A stretch of 64,000 bases of DNA. Origin: Alphaproteobacteria bacterium. GTDB taxonomy: Bacteria; Pseudomonadota; Alphaproteobacteria; JANQMY01. Location of the stretch: positions 124,001 through 188,000 of the forward strand of contig JANQPL010000018.1 in NCBI GenBank assembly GCA_028289425.1. Direction: 5' to 3'. A program made the translations under genes and the position numbers. Positions 50,251-59,959 of the stretch are shown here, piece after piece; within the stretch, counting starts at the first letter, position 1, and every line of letters starts with the position of its first letter. The notes beneath the pieces were generated by a model. The model was not told the DNA's origin and made no database searches. It was given only the letters and a program-made list of their open reading frames with translations.

Positions 50251-50287
50251 CCCACCGCAAGAGTGTGGGTGTTTCGAAGGATTCCTT

Positions 50288-51688
50288 ATGTCGGAAAAGA
50301 ACTACGACCTGGTGGTGATTGGCTCCGGGCCCGGCGGATATGTTGCAGCCATCCGCAGTGCCCAACTAGGTATGAAAACGGCCGTCATCGAGCGGGAACA
50401 TTTGGGCGGCATATGCCTCAATTGGGGATGTATTCCAACCAAGGCGCTTTTGCGCTCGTCTGAGATCTTTCACACATTGCACCGCCTGGAGGAATTCGGC
50501 TTGAGCGCAAAGGAGCTCTCCTTCGACATAGAAAAGGTGGTTCAGCGGAGTCGAGCGGTCGCGGATCAACTCTCGAACGGTGTCAAATTCCTGTTGAAGA
50601 AGAACAAAGTCGATGTGATCGACGGTGAGGCCTCATTTGACACACCAAATTCGATTAGTGTTCGAAGTAAGAAAGGGGAAACATCGGTTAGTGCCAACAA
50701 CACGATCATTGCTACGGGCGCCCGCGCGCGAACACTTCCAGGTTTGGAGCCCGACGGAAAACTGATCTGGACCTACAAAGAGGCGATGGTTCCAGATGTC
50801 ATGCCAAAATCTCTTTTGGTTATTGGGTCCGGTGCGATCGGAATAGAATTCGCGAGTTTCTTCCAAACACTCGGGGCTCAGGTGACCGTGGTTGAGGTGC
50901 TCGACCGGGTTTTGCCGGTCGAAGACGCTGAAATCTCAGAATTGGCGGCAAAGGCCTTCAAGAAGCAGGGGATGGAAATCCTCACCGGCGCGAGCGTTGA
51001 GTCTTTGAAGCCATCCGGAAAATCCGTAACCGCTACGATTAAGACCACGACAGGCGAAGAACAGTCCAAAGATTTTGAGCGGGTGATCCTGGCGATCGGT
51101 ATCACGGGCAATACGGAGAATATTGGTCTGGAGAAGATCGGCGTTAATGTGGATCGTGGCCACATTGTCATCAATGAATGGGGAGAGACCGGCGTTCCCG
51201 GTGTCTACGCGATCGGTGATGTTGCCGGCCCACCCTGGCTGGCCCACAAAGCAAGCCATGAAGGGGTTGTCTGCGTTGAGAAAATCGCGGGCGTTCAGGG
51301 GCTTCATCCCCTCAATATGTCGAACATTCCGGGGTGTACCTACTGCCACCCACAAGTAGCTTCGGTAGGGCTTACCGAAGAAAAAGCGCGGTCTGAAGGG
51401 TATAAGGTTAACGTTGGCCGGTTTCCCTTTTTGGGAAACGGAAAGGCGATTGCTCTTGGCGAGCCGGAAGGATTGGTAAAAACGGTTTTTGATTCAAAAA
51501 CGGGGGAACTTCTTGGCGCCCACATGATTGGGGCGGAGGTCACAGAACTCATTCAGGGGTACACGGTGGCGAGAACGCTCGAGTCGACCGAAGCGGATCT
51601 GATGCACACGGTATTTCCGCACCCGACGCTTAGTGAGATGATGCATGAATCTGTGTTGGATGCCTTTGGAAAAGTGATCCATATCTAG
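50288..51688 (+). CDS. lpdA: dihydrolipoamide dehydrogenase, E3 component
   Basis: Reoxidises dihydrolipoamide with NAD. From the ATG at 50288 it has 466 residues, the standard length. It has the FAD-binding GSGPGGYVAAIRSAQLG, the redox disulfide GGICLNWGCIPTKALL, the NAD-binding GSGAIGIEFASFFQTLG, and the C-terminal HPTLSEMMHESVLDAFGK with the catalytic His-Glu pair. The frame is open from 50117, but those residues overlap the preceding gene and lack family similarity. It is the last gene of the pdh operon here. Confidence 0.97.
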   Translation: MSEKNYDLVVIGSGPGGYVAAIRSAQLGMKTAVIEREHLGGICLNWGCIPTKALLRSSEIFHTLHRLEEFGLSAKELSFDIEKVVQRSRAVADQLSNGVKFLLKKNKVDVIDGEASFDTPNSISVRSKKGETSVSANNTIIATGARARTLPGLEPDGKLIWTYKEAMVPDVMPKSLLVIGSGAIGIEFASFFQTLGAQVTVVEVLDRVLPVEDAEISELAAKAFKKQGMEILTGASVESLKPSGKSVTATIKTTTGEEQSKDFERVILAIGITGNTENIGLEKIGVNVDRGHIVINEWGETGVPGVYAIGDVAGPPWLAHKASHEGVVCVEKIAGVQGLHPLNMSNIPGCTYCHPQVASVGLTEEKARSEGYKVNVGRFPFLGNGKAIALGEPEGLVKTVFDSKTGELLGAHMIGAEVTELIQGYTVARTLESTEADLMHTVFPHPTLSEMMHESVLDAFGKVIHI

Positions 51689-51699
51689 GGTCGTGCACG

Positions 51700-51716
51700 A
51701 TTGAGGCTCAATTTTT
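51700..51716 (+). terminator. short intrinsic terminator after lpdA
   Basis: ATTGA (51700-51704) and TCAAT (51708-51712) form a 5-bp stem around GGC, followed by a run of T to 51716, 11 bases after the lpdA stop. AT-rich stem, so weak, but placement is right. Confidence 0.5.
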
Positions 51717-51872
51717 CCTATAATCCGCATTAAGTCCCGTCACTAAGGCATTGAAATATAATACATTAATTATGTGACTTGATAAGCCGTGGTCTGAACA
51801 TAATATTTACATTAATGAACTAATGATCAGTGGCCGCAATAGTGGCGCACTCATGCTTATGGTCGGTGGTTC
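51717..51872. other. AT-rich gap between lpdA terminator and Tad operon trailer
   Basis: No convincing ORF. Bases 51718-51830 are clearly richer in A and T than the rest of the window and include two TATAAT words (51719-51724 and 51757-51762) without matching -35 boxes. A repeated word ACATTAAT is also present. It could hide a small RNA or be a relic of insertion; nothing further can be supported. Confidence 0.4.
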
Positions 51873-51935
51873 CTCTCCAGGAAAGGTTTAAAGCCTCAGT
51901 CATCCCAAACTTGGCCCTTTCTCGGGGCCGCCGGC
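51873..51935 (-). repeat. trailer repeat copy A, terminator of first Tad operon
   Basis: About 63 bp that match 54674-54743 closely. The core at 51890-51917 is identical over 28 bases. Read on the minus strand it contains GGCCC and GGGCC as inverted repeats around CGAGAAA, followed by AAGTTT. It begins about 75 bases after the stop of the last gene of the operon at 52010, so it probably terminates that operon. Confidence 0.6.
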
Positions 51936-52009
51936 CGCCAGCAGAACTTCCCCAATAAGTCGAAGAACTCCTGATACGTACAAATCAAATCGTGTACGTC
52001 AGAATTGGC

Positions 52010-52564
52010 TTATGGCTCGTAGGCAATTTGGGAGATGAGCCGAGGCCGGCGGATGGCGAATTGATCCGCATCGACGACACCCGACCAAAGATCCAGGAAG
52101 ACCGGCTGAAACTCCGCATCCAGCTCCGCTAGGATGATGCTCTCGCCGACGGGGATTGGAGGCAGAGAGATCTCAAAATCGTTGGGTAGTGTTCCGGAAC
52201 GTTCCAGCCCGTCTTCATTCGCGACACTCCAAAGGACCTGGTAGTTGCCGTCCGCATCTTGTTCGATGCTGCTGAGGATGACCTCCACCTGTCCCGGCAC
52301 TGCGTAGCGGTCCAGCAGAGCATCGGCCGTCACGAACATGGCATCGCGATTGGCCGCATCCAACACCTGAAGGCGGCTGGTAAGGTCAGCCACGATATCA
52401 ACCGCGTTGGAGGCGCGCCGCACACCACGATAAGCGTCAAACCCGTTTACCGAGAACATCAACAGCGAGACCAGCACCGGTGCGATAATCGCAAACTCCA
52501 CCGTGGCAGCGCCACGTGCATTTCCAACCAGCCTATTGAGGGCATTACCGAAGAAATTGATCAT
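52010..52564 (-). CDS. TadE-family pilus assembly protein (third gene, proximal copy)
   Basis: A 184-residue pseudopilin-like protein. The N-terminus has ARGAATVEFAIIAP: Gly followed by Glu at the fifth position, as in TadE/TadF proteins processed by prepilin peptidase, then a membrane helix (VLVSLLMFSVNGFDAYRG). The rest is a soluble periplasmic domain without known motif. The frame is open from 52654, but the ATG at 52564 has AGGAAG 7 bases upstream and removes 30 residues that overlap the preceding gene. Its paralogue is at 54772-55323, with the same RRASxAVD and ALLDRYA segments. Confidence 0.85.
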   Translation of the reverse strand: MINFFGNALNRLVGNARGAATVEFAIIAPVLVSLLMFSVNGFDAYRGVRRASNAVDIVADLTSRLQVLDAANRDAMFVTADALLDRYAVPGQVEVILSSIEQDADGNYQVLWSVANEDGLERSGTLPNDFEISLPPIPVGESIILAELDAEFQPVFLDLWSGVVDADQFAIRRPRLISQIAYEP

Positions 52565-52574
52565 GGGGTGCTTC

Positions 52575-53123
52575 CTAGAAGGGCTCGTTGACAAACGCCA
52601 GCGACGTGACGATCGCATAATTGTCGTTTGCCGTTTTGGGGAGGGCCAAACCAAGGCCGAGACCCGGCGTGAGGATGGGAACTGTTACGCACACACGAAC
52701 AAAAACGATTTCCTGTTGTGCGCCCGGGTTAAACGTGGTGGTTGGATTAATGTCGTCGCCGCTTTCATCGCAAACCGCATCTGTTTCCGGAAGCGCATCG
52801 AATCCCGTAACGGTCTGAACCTCAACTTCAATACTATCCGCACAGGAAACAAAACCGGCCGTCCCCGCACAGATCATGTTTGCTACATCGGTCTGGGTGA
52901 GTCCGCCGGACTGTGCTGCACCCGTATAGATTTGACGTGAGGCTGCCTGGGTCGCGTCCTCGATGATGGCGATACGGGTGAAAAGCAGACCCGCTTCGAA
53001 CAAGGAAAACAGGAAACCGAAGAAAACCGGGCTCACCATGGCAAACTCGACGGCGGCGCCGCCTTTGTTGTCGGCGGTAAGGCGTTTCACCTTCCGCCGC
53101 ACTTTTCTGTAGATACTAAACAT
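52575..53123 (-). CDS. TadE-family pilus assembly protein (second gene, proximal copy)
   Basis: A 182-residue TadE-like pseudopilin. The basic N-terminus ends in KGGAAVEFAMVSP with the prepilin-type Gly and Glu spacing, then a membrane helix (FFGFLFSLFEAGLLF) and EDATQAASRQIYTGAAQ, which is typical of TadE. The periplasmic part has four cysteines (MICAGTAGFVSCAD, AVCDE, RVCVTV) likely to form disulfides, and ends with ILTPGLGLGLALPK. It is exactly as long as its paralogue at 55337-55885 and matches it throughout. It lies 10 bp upstream of the third gene and 8 bp downstream of the vWA gene. Confidence 0.88.
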   Translation of the reverse strand: MFSIYRKVRRKVKRLTADNKGGAAVEFAMVSPVFFGFLFSLFEAGLLFTRIAIIEDATQAASRQIYTGAAQSGGLTQTDVANMICAGTAGFVSCADSIEVEVQTVTGFDALPETDAVCDESGDDINPTTTFNPGAQQEIVFVRVCVTVPILTPGLGLGLALPKTANDNYAIVTSLAFVNEPF

Positions 53124-53131
53124 CGGTTTAC

Positions 53132-54478
<1,347 letters not shown>

Positions 54479-54535
54479 GAGTCAATGTCCACACCGTTGA
54501 ATTCACATATCGGTGCGGTTGCAGCAACAAGCGTG

Positions 54536-54556
54536 CCGGTGGCTCAAAGCCGCCGG
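54536..54556 (-). promoter_or_regulatory. hairpin in leader of proximal vWA gene
   Basis: CCGGTGGC (54536-54543) and GCCGCCGG (54549-54556) pair with one mismatch around TCAAA, 58-78 bases upstream of the vWA start at 54478. It may lie in the mRNA leader or act as an operator; the rest of the gap 54479-54673 shows no ORF and no clear promoter. Confidence 0.3.
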
Positions 54557-54673
54557 ATTTGACTAAAGTTATCGCCAAGCGTTTCAGTATGGGGCAGGCT
54601 GTCCGTGCACTGTGTTGCAATATCGAACAGGTACCAATGTGTCGCTAAAGGTTAATTTTTGTTAGTTCTTTCG

Positions 54674-54743
54674 CTCTCCATGGAGAAGGTTTCTTGAAAG
54701 CCTCAGTCATCCCAAACTTGGCCCATATCTCGGGGCCGACGGC
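54674..54743 (-). repeat. trailer repeat copy B, terminator of second Tad operon
   Basis: About 70 bp matching copy A (51873-51935), identical over 54697-54724. On the minus strand GGCCC and GGGCC bracket CGAGATAT, then AAGTTT. It begins 29 bases after the stop of the gene ending at 54772, so each Tad operon ends with its own copy, which suggests the duplication included the trailer. Confidence 0.6.
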
Positions 54744-54771
54744 TTTTTATGTAGTTTGGCGTTCCCTCATT

Positions 54772-55323
54772 TTACTCGTACGCAATTTTCGCCAGAAGGC
54801 GCGGTCGGGAGATGGAGATTTGATCTGCATCCACAGCGCCAACCCACAAATCTTGAAATGTGGGGCGGAATGAAAAGTCCAGCTCCGTCAATATGACGCT
54901 TTCGCCGTCGGGAATGGCCGGGAGTTCGCTGGCCACCTCTGCCGGCAAAAACTCGCCATGAGCGGTGGCGTTATCATTCGCGACGCTCCAGAGAATGACG
55001 TAATTGTCGTCTTCGTCCTGTTCCACGCTCGAAATGGTCATGCCAAGGGTATTGCCCGTTGCATATCTGTCGAGAAGGGCTTCAGCCGTGACAAAGAGAG
55101 CATCGCGCTGAGCATCATTCATGACCTGTTTGCGGCTGACCAAATCACTCACGGTATCTACGGCGACGGAAGCACGCCGAAGGCCGCGATAAGCATCAAA
55201 TCCGTTCACGGAAAAGATAAGCAATGCCACCAGCACCGGGCCGATTATCGCAAATTCAACGGTCGCGACGCCACGAATGTTGCGCACAAATTTGCGGATG
55301 AGTTGAGAGATTGTCGAGGTCAT
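54772..55323 (-). CDS. TadE-family pilus assembly protein (third gene, distal copy)
   Basis: A 183-residue pseudopilin-like protein, paralogue of 52010-52564. The N-terminus shows IRGVATVEFAIIGP with Gly and Glu correctly spaced, then the membrane helix VLVALLIFSVNGFDAYRG. The conserved FVTAEALLDRYA and a C-terminal VDADQISISRPRLLAKIAYE follow. The ATG at 55323 has TAAGGGG about 8 bases upstream and falls 13 bp after the stop of the preceding TadE gene; the longer frame from 55362 would overlap that gene. Confidence 0.85.
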   Translation of the reverse strand: MTSTISQLIRKFVRNIRGVATVEFAIIGPVLVALLIFSVNGFDAYRGLRRASVAVDTVSDLVSRKQVMNDAQRDALFVTAEALLDRYATGNTLGMTISSVEQDEDDNYVILWSVANDNATAHGEFLPAEVASELPAIPDGESVILTELDFSFRPTFQDLWVGAVDADQISISRPRLLAKIAYE

Positions 55324-55336
55324 TGTTGGTCGCCCC

Positions 55337-55885
55337 TTAGAATGGCTCGTTTTCGAAGGCAAGTGACGTGACGATCGAATACTTGTTGCCGGCGGATTTC
55401 GGAAGCGCCAGGCCTAGCCCTAAACCGGGAGTTAGGATCGGCACGGTCACACAAACGCGTACAAAGGTTGTTTCGGTTGTTGCCCCCGGCGTGTATTCCA
55501 CCACCGGATTGATCTCGTCGTCGCTTTCGTCGCAGACCGCATTGGTATTTGGAATGGACGAGAAATCCGTAATGGTTTGGACTTCGAGGGTGATGCTGTC
55601 CGCGCAGGAAATAAACCCGTACGTGTTGTCACAGATAATTTGCTTTAGGTCGTCTTGGGTGACACCGCCGGTTTGGGCAGCGCCAGTATAAATCTGCCGC
55701 GACGCTGTTCGCGTAGCGTCTTCAACCAATGCGATCCGCGTAAACAGCAGCCCAGCTTCGACCAGCGAAAATATGAAGGCGAAGAACAACGGGCTTACCA
55801 AGGCAAACTCGACCGCTGTGGCGCCGCGGCTGTTGCCGCTTAAGCGCTTGATATTGCGGCGGAGGTTTCCAAACAATCTCAACAT
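55337..55885 (-). CDS. TadE-family pilus assembly protein (second gene, distal copy)
   Basis: A 182-residue TadE-like pseudopilin with SRGATAVEFALVSP at the prepilin-type site, a membrane helix (FFAFIFSLVEAGLLF) and EDATRTASRQIYTGAAQ. Its four cysteines lie in the same places as in the copy at 52575-53123, and the C-terminus RVCVTVPILTPGLGLGLALP is the same. It is 10 bp from the vWA gene upstream, in the same operon. Confidence 0.88.
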   Translation of the reverse strand: MLRLFGNLRRNIKRLSGNSRGATAVEFALVSPLFFAFIFSLVEAGLLFTRIALVEDATRTASRQIYTGAAQTGGVTQDDLKQIICDNTYGFISCADSITLEVQTITDFSSIPNTNAVCDESDDEINPVVEYTPGATTETTFVRVCVTVPILTPGLGLGLALPKSAGNKYSIVTSLAFENEPF

Positions 55886-55895
55886 GGACTCTTCC

Positions 55896-57224
55896 TCAGC
55901 TCGTCACGCGGAGCTTCGCGATGCTTTCAAAAATGGTGTCGAATTCATCCGCCAAGCTGCTGTCACCGGAAAGCAGATACTGGCTGGCATTGTTGGGGCA
56001 CTGGCTGAGCAGTTGGTCTGCTTCACCGCCTTCATCGATCTGAAAGCCGATGGCCCAGACGGACACATCGTTGGCTTTTGCAGCGTTGCAGACAGCGAGA
56101 AAACGATTCCCAGCGACGGCTTTAGAAACATCCGCATCGTGAGGATTGATCTTACCGTCCGTCATCACGACAAGGATCTTATAGGCTTCATCTCCACCGA
56201 GTTGGGTGGGGCGGTCGGCGAATACTGCGTCGCCGCCAAGCCGGCCACGCCAGCTATCGGAAAGAGCATTGTAACCCCACATGGTCGCCACATGCATGGC
56301 GGTTTCGCCACTGGCAACATAGCTGCCGATTTGGTTCGTCAGCGTTGTCACGTTCTGCGATAGAAAGATGGGTTCCACACCGGGACGGCAATCATCCTTG
56401 CCATTGTCTTCATTTGGGGAAGCCGTTTCGTTGCGACCGTTGAATGGGAGCAGACTGCCGTCAAAATCGGTTGATTCATACTCAAGACAACCGTTCCATA
56501 CCGCAACCGCCGCGACTTCCTTCTCTTCATCGGTGAAGTCGTCGATGCTGCAGCCAGGGCCCGCGCTTTCACAAAGATGATCTTCGATTGCATCTTCGTC
56601 GATTGAGTCTTTGTCTAAATAGTTTGAGAAAGTCGCTTTGTTGAGCGTTACGTTGCTTGAATAGGGAACGACACTGATTGATGTCGAATCGGCCGGTGAC
56701 GCGTCCAGCATTTCGGTCACGAAGTTGGCGGCATCCGTGCGCAGCGCAGCGATCTTGTCGCCACTCATCGATCCGGAAACGTCAAGCACCAAAGAAATTT
56801 CCACATTGGCGATGCCGTGTGTCGCACTCGATGTCACCGCAACGGGCACCGTATGAAACCCAATAACATCGACAAAGTCCGTATCGATATTGAAATTCGC
56901 CGCGACTTCTATGTTCGAAAACCGACCTGTCTTTTCGGCCGTTACATTCAGCGTGATGGAAGCAGGATCGATAATGGTGGGGTCCACATTGGTGTCCAGA
57001 TACTCACGGATCACGGTTTCGGGATCGCGTGGGTTTGTCAGGGAGGCCGCGGCCAAGATGCCGGCATCGAGCGCGCCGAGAACTTCGCTGCGCGCGCCTG
57101 CGATTTTCATTAAATCGACGGCGCCACCGGCCAGAACCAGCAACGGCACGGCCAACAAAGCGGACAGAAGGGCGATGTTGCCGCGTTTGCTTCGGCTGAA
57201 GCGCGCAATAACGGAAGGCTGCAT
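55896..57224 (-). CDS. TadG-like von Willebrand factor A protein, distal copy
   Basis: A 442-residue paralogue of 53132-54478 with the same layout. The N-terminal anchor is KRGNIALLSALLAVPLLVL, and GALDAGILAAASLTNPRDPE follows. The vWA domain begins near 140 with DVSGSMSG, then SVVPYSSNVTLN, TAMHVATMWGYNALSD and VVMTDGKINPHD. The region corresponding to the poly-Asp insert is an ordinary acidic loop (DKDSIDEDAIEDHLCESAGP). It is the first gene of the distal operon; AGGGGG is 7-8 bases before the ATG. It is divergent from lipA with 285 bp between that contain no other gene. Confidence 0.88.
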   Translation of the reverse strand: MQPSVIARFSRSKRGNIALLSALLAVPLLVLAGGAVDLMKIAGARSEVLGALDAGILAAASLTNPRDPETVIREYLDTNVDPTIIDPASITLNVTAEKTGRFSNIEVAANFNIDTDFVDVIGFHTVPVAVTSSATHGIANVEISLVLDVSGSMSGDKIAALRTDAANFVTEMLDASPADSTSISVVPYSSNVTLNKATFSNYLDKDSIDEDAIEDHLCESAGPGCSIDDFTDEEKEVAAVAVWNGCLEYESTDFDGSLLPFNGRNETASPNEDNGKDDCRPGVEPIFLSQNVTTLTNQIGSYVASGETAMHVATMWGYNALSDSWRGRLGGDAVFADRPTQLGGDEAYKILVVMTDGKINPHDADVSKAVAGNRFLAVCNAAKANDVSVWAIGFQIDEGGEADQLLSQCPNNASQYLLSGDSSLADEFDTIFESIAKLRVTS

Positions 57225-57509
57225 TGCAGTTCCCCCTGAAAAATGTTGTTTTCCACCGCTGGGCGAACCGCAAATCTCGTGCCGAGCTATTTCTTAAGAA
57301 AATCAGTTCAATTTGAAACAATTGCGCCGTTTTGGTACGTCTCGCCGTCCGAACCGGGGTTTGGTCAAAGCTGATGGGTCAATTTGGAACACTGGGCCGC
57401 ACCCCCTTGACTGTGCGACACGGATGGCCATTCTCTTTAGAGAAAGGCTCGCGCAAATGTACGAGCCAAGCGGGGAAGCCAAGTTTTTCGGGATTGAGAC
57501 AAGCACAAA

Positions 57510-58487
57510 ATGGCCGTCATCTACGAAAGTGTTAAAGAGGCAGCTGAGCAACGGGACCGGCCACGGCATCCCGAAAAGATGTCAAATCCTGATTCCCCGG
57601 TACTCCGCAAACCACCATGGCTTCGGGTGAAAGCGCCCACATCTCCCGGTTATCAAGGTACACGGAAGATCGTTCGCGACCACAATTTGGTGACTGTTTG
57701 CGAGGAAGCGGGTTGCCCGAATATCGGCGAGTGCTGGGAGAAGAAACACGCCACCATGATGATCATGGGCGATACCTGCACCCGTGCCTGCGCGTTCTGC
57801 AATGTCAAAACAGGCCTGCCAGAACCGCTCGATGCGAATGAGCCCGACAATGTCGCCAAGGCTGTTCAAAAGCTTGGTCTATCACATGTGGTGATCACTT
57901 CGGTCGATAGAGATGATTTGGCGGATGGTGGGGCCGCTCATTTTGCGCACGTAATTGCGGAGATCCGCGCTGCATCGCCGTCAACCACCATTGAAGTTTT
58001 GACACCCGATTTCCTGCGCAAGGACGGTGCCCTTGACGTTGTCGTTAACGCAAAACCGGACGTCTTTAACCACAATCTGGAGACCGTACCCGCGCTTTAT
58101 CTCCGTGTACGGCCTGGTGCGCGATATTTTGCCTCTCTTCGTTTGCTGCAAAATGCCAAAGAGATCAATCCCAGCATTTTCACCAAGTCCGGCATTATGG
58201 TGGGCCTCGGTGAATCCCGAGAAGAAGTGATGCAAGTGATGGACGATCTGCGAGCGGCGGATGTGGATTTTCTGACCATTGGGCAGTATCTACAGCCCAC
58301 GCGCAAGCATCACCCCATTGATCGGTTTGTGACGCCGGAAGAGTTTAAGGCGTTTGAAGCAACGGCCTATGCCAAAGGCTTCTTGATGGTATCCGCAAGT
58401 CCGCTAACCAGATCGTCTCATCATGCGGGCGATGATTTTCAAAGGCTCAAGGCGGCGCGATCGAAGGCGTCGGGACAGGCGCACTAA
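57510..58487 (+). CDS. lipA: lipoyl synthase
   Basis: Radical SAM enzyme that inserts sulfur into octanoyl-lysine, making the lipoyl group of PdhB and PdhC above. The 325-residue protein has the auxiliary cluster [12 protein letters not shown], the radical-SAM motif CTRACAFC, and a C-terminal [14 protein letters not shown] with the serine that ligates the auxiliary cluster. The start at 57510 includes RPRHPEK, which is conserved in relatives, and so was preferred over ATG 57582. It is separated from lpdA by the Tad-like cassette, whereas the two are usually neighbours. Confidence 0.96.
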   Translation: MAVIYESVKEAAEQRDRPRHPEKMSNPDSPVLRKPPWLRVKAPTSPGYQGTRKIVRDHNLVTVCEEAGCPNIGECWEKKHATMMIMGDTCTRACAFCNVKTGLPEPLDANEPDNVAKAVQKLGLSHVVITSVDRDDLADGGAAHFAHVIAEIRAASPSTTIEVLTPDFLRKDGALDVVVNAKPDVFNHNLETVPALYLRVRPGARYFASLRLLQNAKEINPSIFTKSGIMVGLGESREEVMQVMDDLRAADVDFLTIGQYLQPTRKHHPIDRFVTPEEFKAFEATAYAKGFLMVSASPLTRSSHHAGDDFQRLKAARSKASGQAH

Positions 58488-58491
58488 TCCG

Positions 58492-58992
58492 ATGACGACA
58501 CATCAAGAGAGAAGGGCGCTGCCATACCGCGCAGATCAAATGTTCGATCTGGTGGCGGATGTGGAGAATTACCCATCCTTTCTGCCGTGGTGCGTCGGTC
58601 TGCGCGTTCGGCAACGGGAAATGAAGGACGAGCTTGAGATGTTGACGGCCGATATGGCGGTCGCGTTCAAAGTATTCCGCGAGCAGTTCACAAGCCGGGT
58701 TGCCCTGAATTCCAATGCTCAGGAAATCGATGTTCAGTACATCAACGGTCCGTTTCGGTATTTGATCAACCGTTGGCGCTTTGAACCGAATGCAGAAGGG
58801 GGATGCACGGTCGACTTCTTTATCGAGTTCGAGTTTCGCAGCCGGACCCTGCAGAAGATGATGTCGAAAGTGTTCACCAGCGCGGTTCTGAAAATGGTGA
58901 CGGCCTTCGAAAATCGGGCACACGCCCTTTACAAAGACGCGGCGCCGTTGCCTTTGGGCCCCCTTAATCCAATTGACGTTGGAGAAGCGTGA
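58492..58992 (+). CDS. COQ10/RatA-family START domain protein
   Basis: Small START-domain protein of the coenzyme Q-binding family, thought to help ubiquinone function. The 166-residue protein has ALPYRADQMFDLVADVENYP, FLPWCVGLRV and the family motif VQYINGPFRYLINRWRF. The frame opens at 58423, but the ATG at 58492 follows the lipA stop by 4 bp and gives the normal start. Located directly after lipA as in most alphaproteobacteria. Bacterial relatives have been called RatA toxins, but the genomic position favours the Coq10-type role. The end overlaps cinA by 29 bp. Confidence 0.92.
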   Translation: MTTHQERRALPYRADQMFDLVADVENYPSFLPWCVGLRVRQREMKDELEMLTADMAVAFKVFREQFTSRVALNSNAQEIDVQYINGPFRYLINRWRFEPNAEGGCTVDFFIEFEFRSRTLQKMMSKVFTSAVLKMVTAFENRAHALYKDAAPLPLGPLNPIDVGEA

Positions 58993-59455
58993 GCGCCATC
59001 TCCAGCGATTTCATGCGCACCTCGCCGCGCCCAATATCCCCGAATAGGCATTTCTCGTGAATGATGCTTCGTCCTGTGCGGGCACATGCTAAATGCACCA
59101 ATCCGACCGGTTTCAGATCGGTGCCGCCTCCAGGCCCCGCCACGCCCGTCACCGATACCGCAATAGACGCCAGGGAATTGTTGATGGCGCCTTCCGCCAT
59201 GGCTCGGGCCACGGGTTCGGAAACCGCACCGTAGTCTGCAATCAGATCGCCGGGCACGCCCAGCATGTCGCGCTTGGCTTCATTGGAGTAGGTCACAAAG
59301 CCTCTATCCACAACATCCGATGAACCGGCAATTTCGGTAAGGCAGGCCGCAATCATTCCGCCGGTGCAGGATTCGGCCGTCGCAAGTTTGATTTCCTGTT
59401 CACGGCATTGGGCCAAGATGAGTTGCGCATGGCGAATGAAGGTGTTTTCGAACAT
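58964..59455 (-). CDS. pncC: CinA C-terminal domain protein, nicotinamide-nucleotide amidohydrolase
   Basis: Deamidates nicotinamide mononucleotide to nicotinic acid mononucleotide. The 163-residue protein is a stand-alone CinA C-terminal domain: LATAESCTGGMIAACLTEIA, GSSDVVDRGFVTYSNEAKRD, and GVAGPGGGTDLKPVGLVHLA. The N-terminal MoCF domain of full CinA is absent, as is common here. It overlaps the coq10-type gene tail to tail and follows pgpA by 3 bp. Confidence 0.94.
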   Translation of the reverse strand: MFENTFIRHAQLILAQCREQEIKLATAESCTGGMIAACLTEIAGSSDVVDRGFVTYSNEAKRDMLGVPGDLIADYGAVSEPVARAMAEGAINNSLASIAVSVTGVAGPGGGTDLKPVGLVHLACARTGRSIIHEKCLFGDIGRGEVRMKSLEMALTLLQRQLD

Positions 59456-59458
59456 CGG

Positions 59459-59953
59459 CTATCCCACAAAGAAAGACCAAGCGGCCCACGAAAGTATCAG
59501 GGCAACAATTCCGGCAGCAACATCATCAACCATAACGCCCATGGCCCCCTCAATGTTTTTATCGAGCCAGCCGATGGGCCATGGCTTCAAGATATCGAAA
59601 ATTCGAAACAAGGCGAAAGCGAGCAAAAAAGCCCACACATTCAGCGGAAGGAATAGAACTGCGATCCATTGCCCGACCACCTCATCGATGACGATGGCGG
59701 AGGCATCGTGCTCACCGGTCGACTGCCCATAAGCGGCGGCCGCCCAAAGGCCGGCGCCGAAGGCAGCAAAACAAGCGATGACCAAAAGACCTGCGCCCCC
59801 CAGCCACATTATCAACCAGGCGACCGGCAGGGCCGCTAGTGACCCCCAGGTTCCGGGTGCCGGACGAAGCAATCCAATGCCGCCCCATGTGGCAATCAGA
59901 ACCGCTGCGCTGAAGAACTTCAGATTTGAGGGCAGGGGGCTGACCAGCTTCAT
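59459..59953 (-). CDS. pgpA: phosphatidylglycerophosphatase A
   Basis: Removes phosphate from phosphatidylglycerophosphate in the inner membrane. The 164-residue protein has GLLRPAPGTWGSLAALPVAW, DEVVGQWIAVLFLPLN, FDILKPWPIGWLDKN and VMVDDVAAG with the conserved acidic residues, and four hydrophobic helices. It lies between ispDF and cinA in one minus-strand operon. Confidence 0.95.
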   Translation of the reverse strand: MKLVSPLPSNLKFFSAAVLIATWGGIGLLRPAPGTWGSLAALPVAWLIMWLGGAGLLVIACFAAFGAGLWAAAAYGQSTGEHDASAIVIDEVVGQWIAVLFLPLNVWAFLLAFALFRIFDILKPWPIGWLDKNIEGAMGVMVDDVAAGIVALILSWAAWSFFVG

Positions 59954-59959
59954 CGATGA

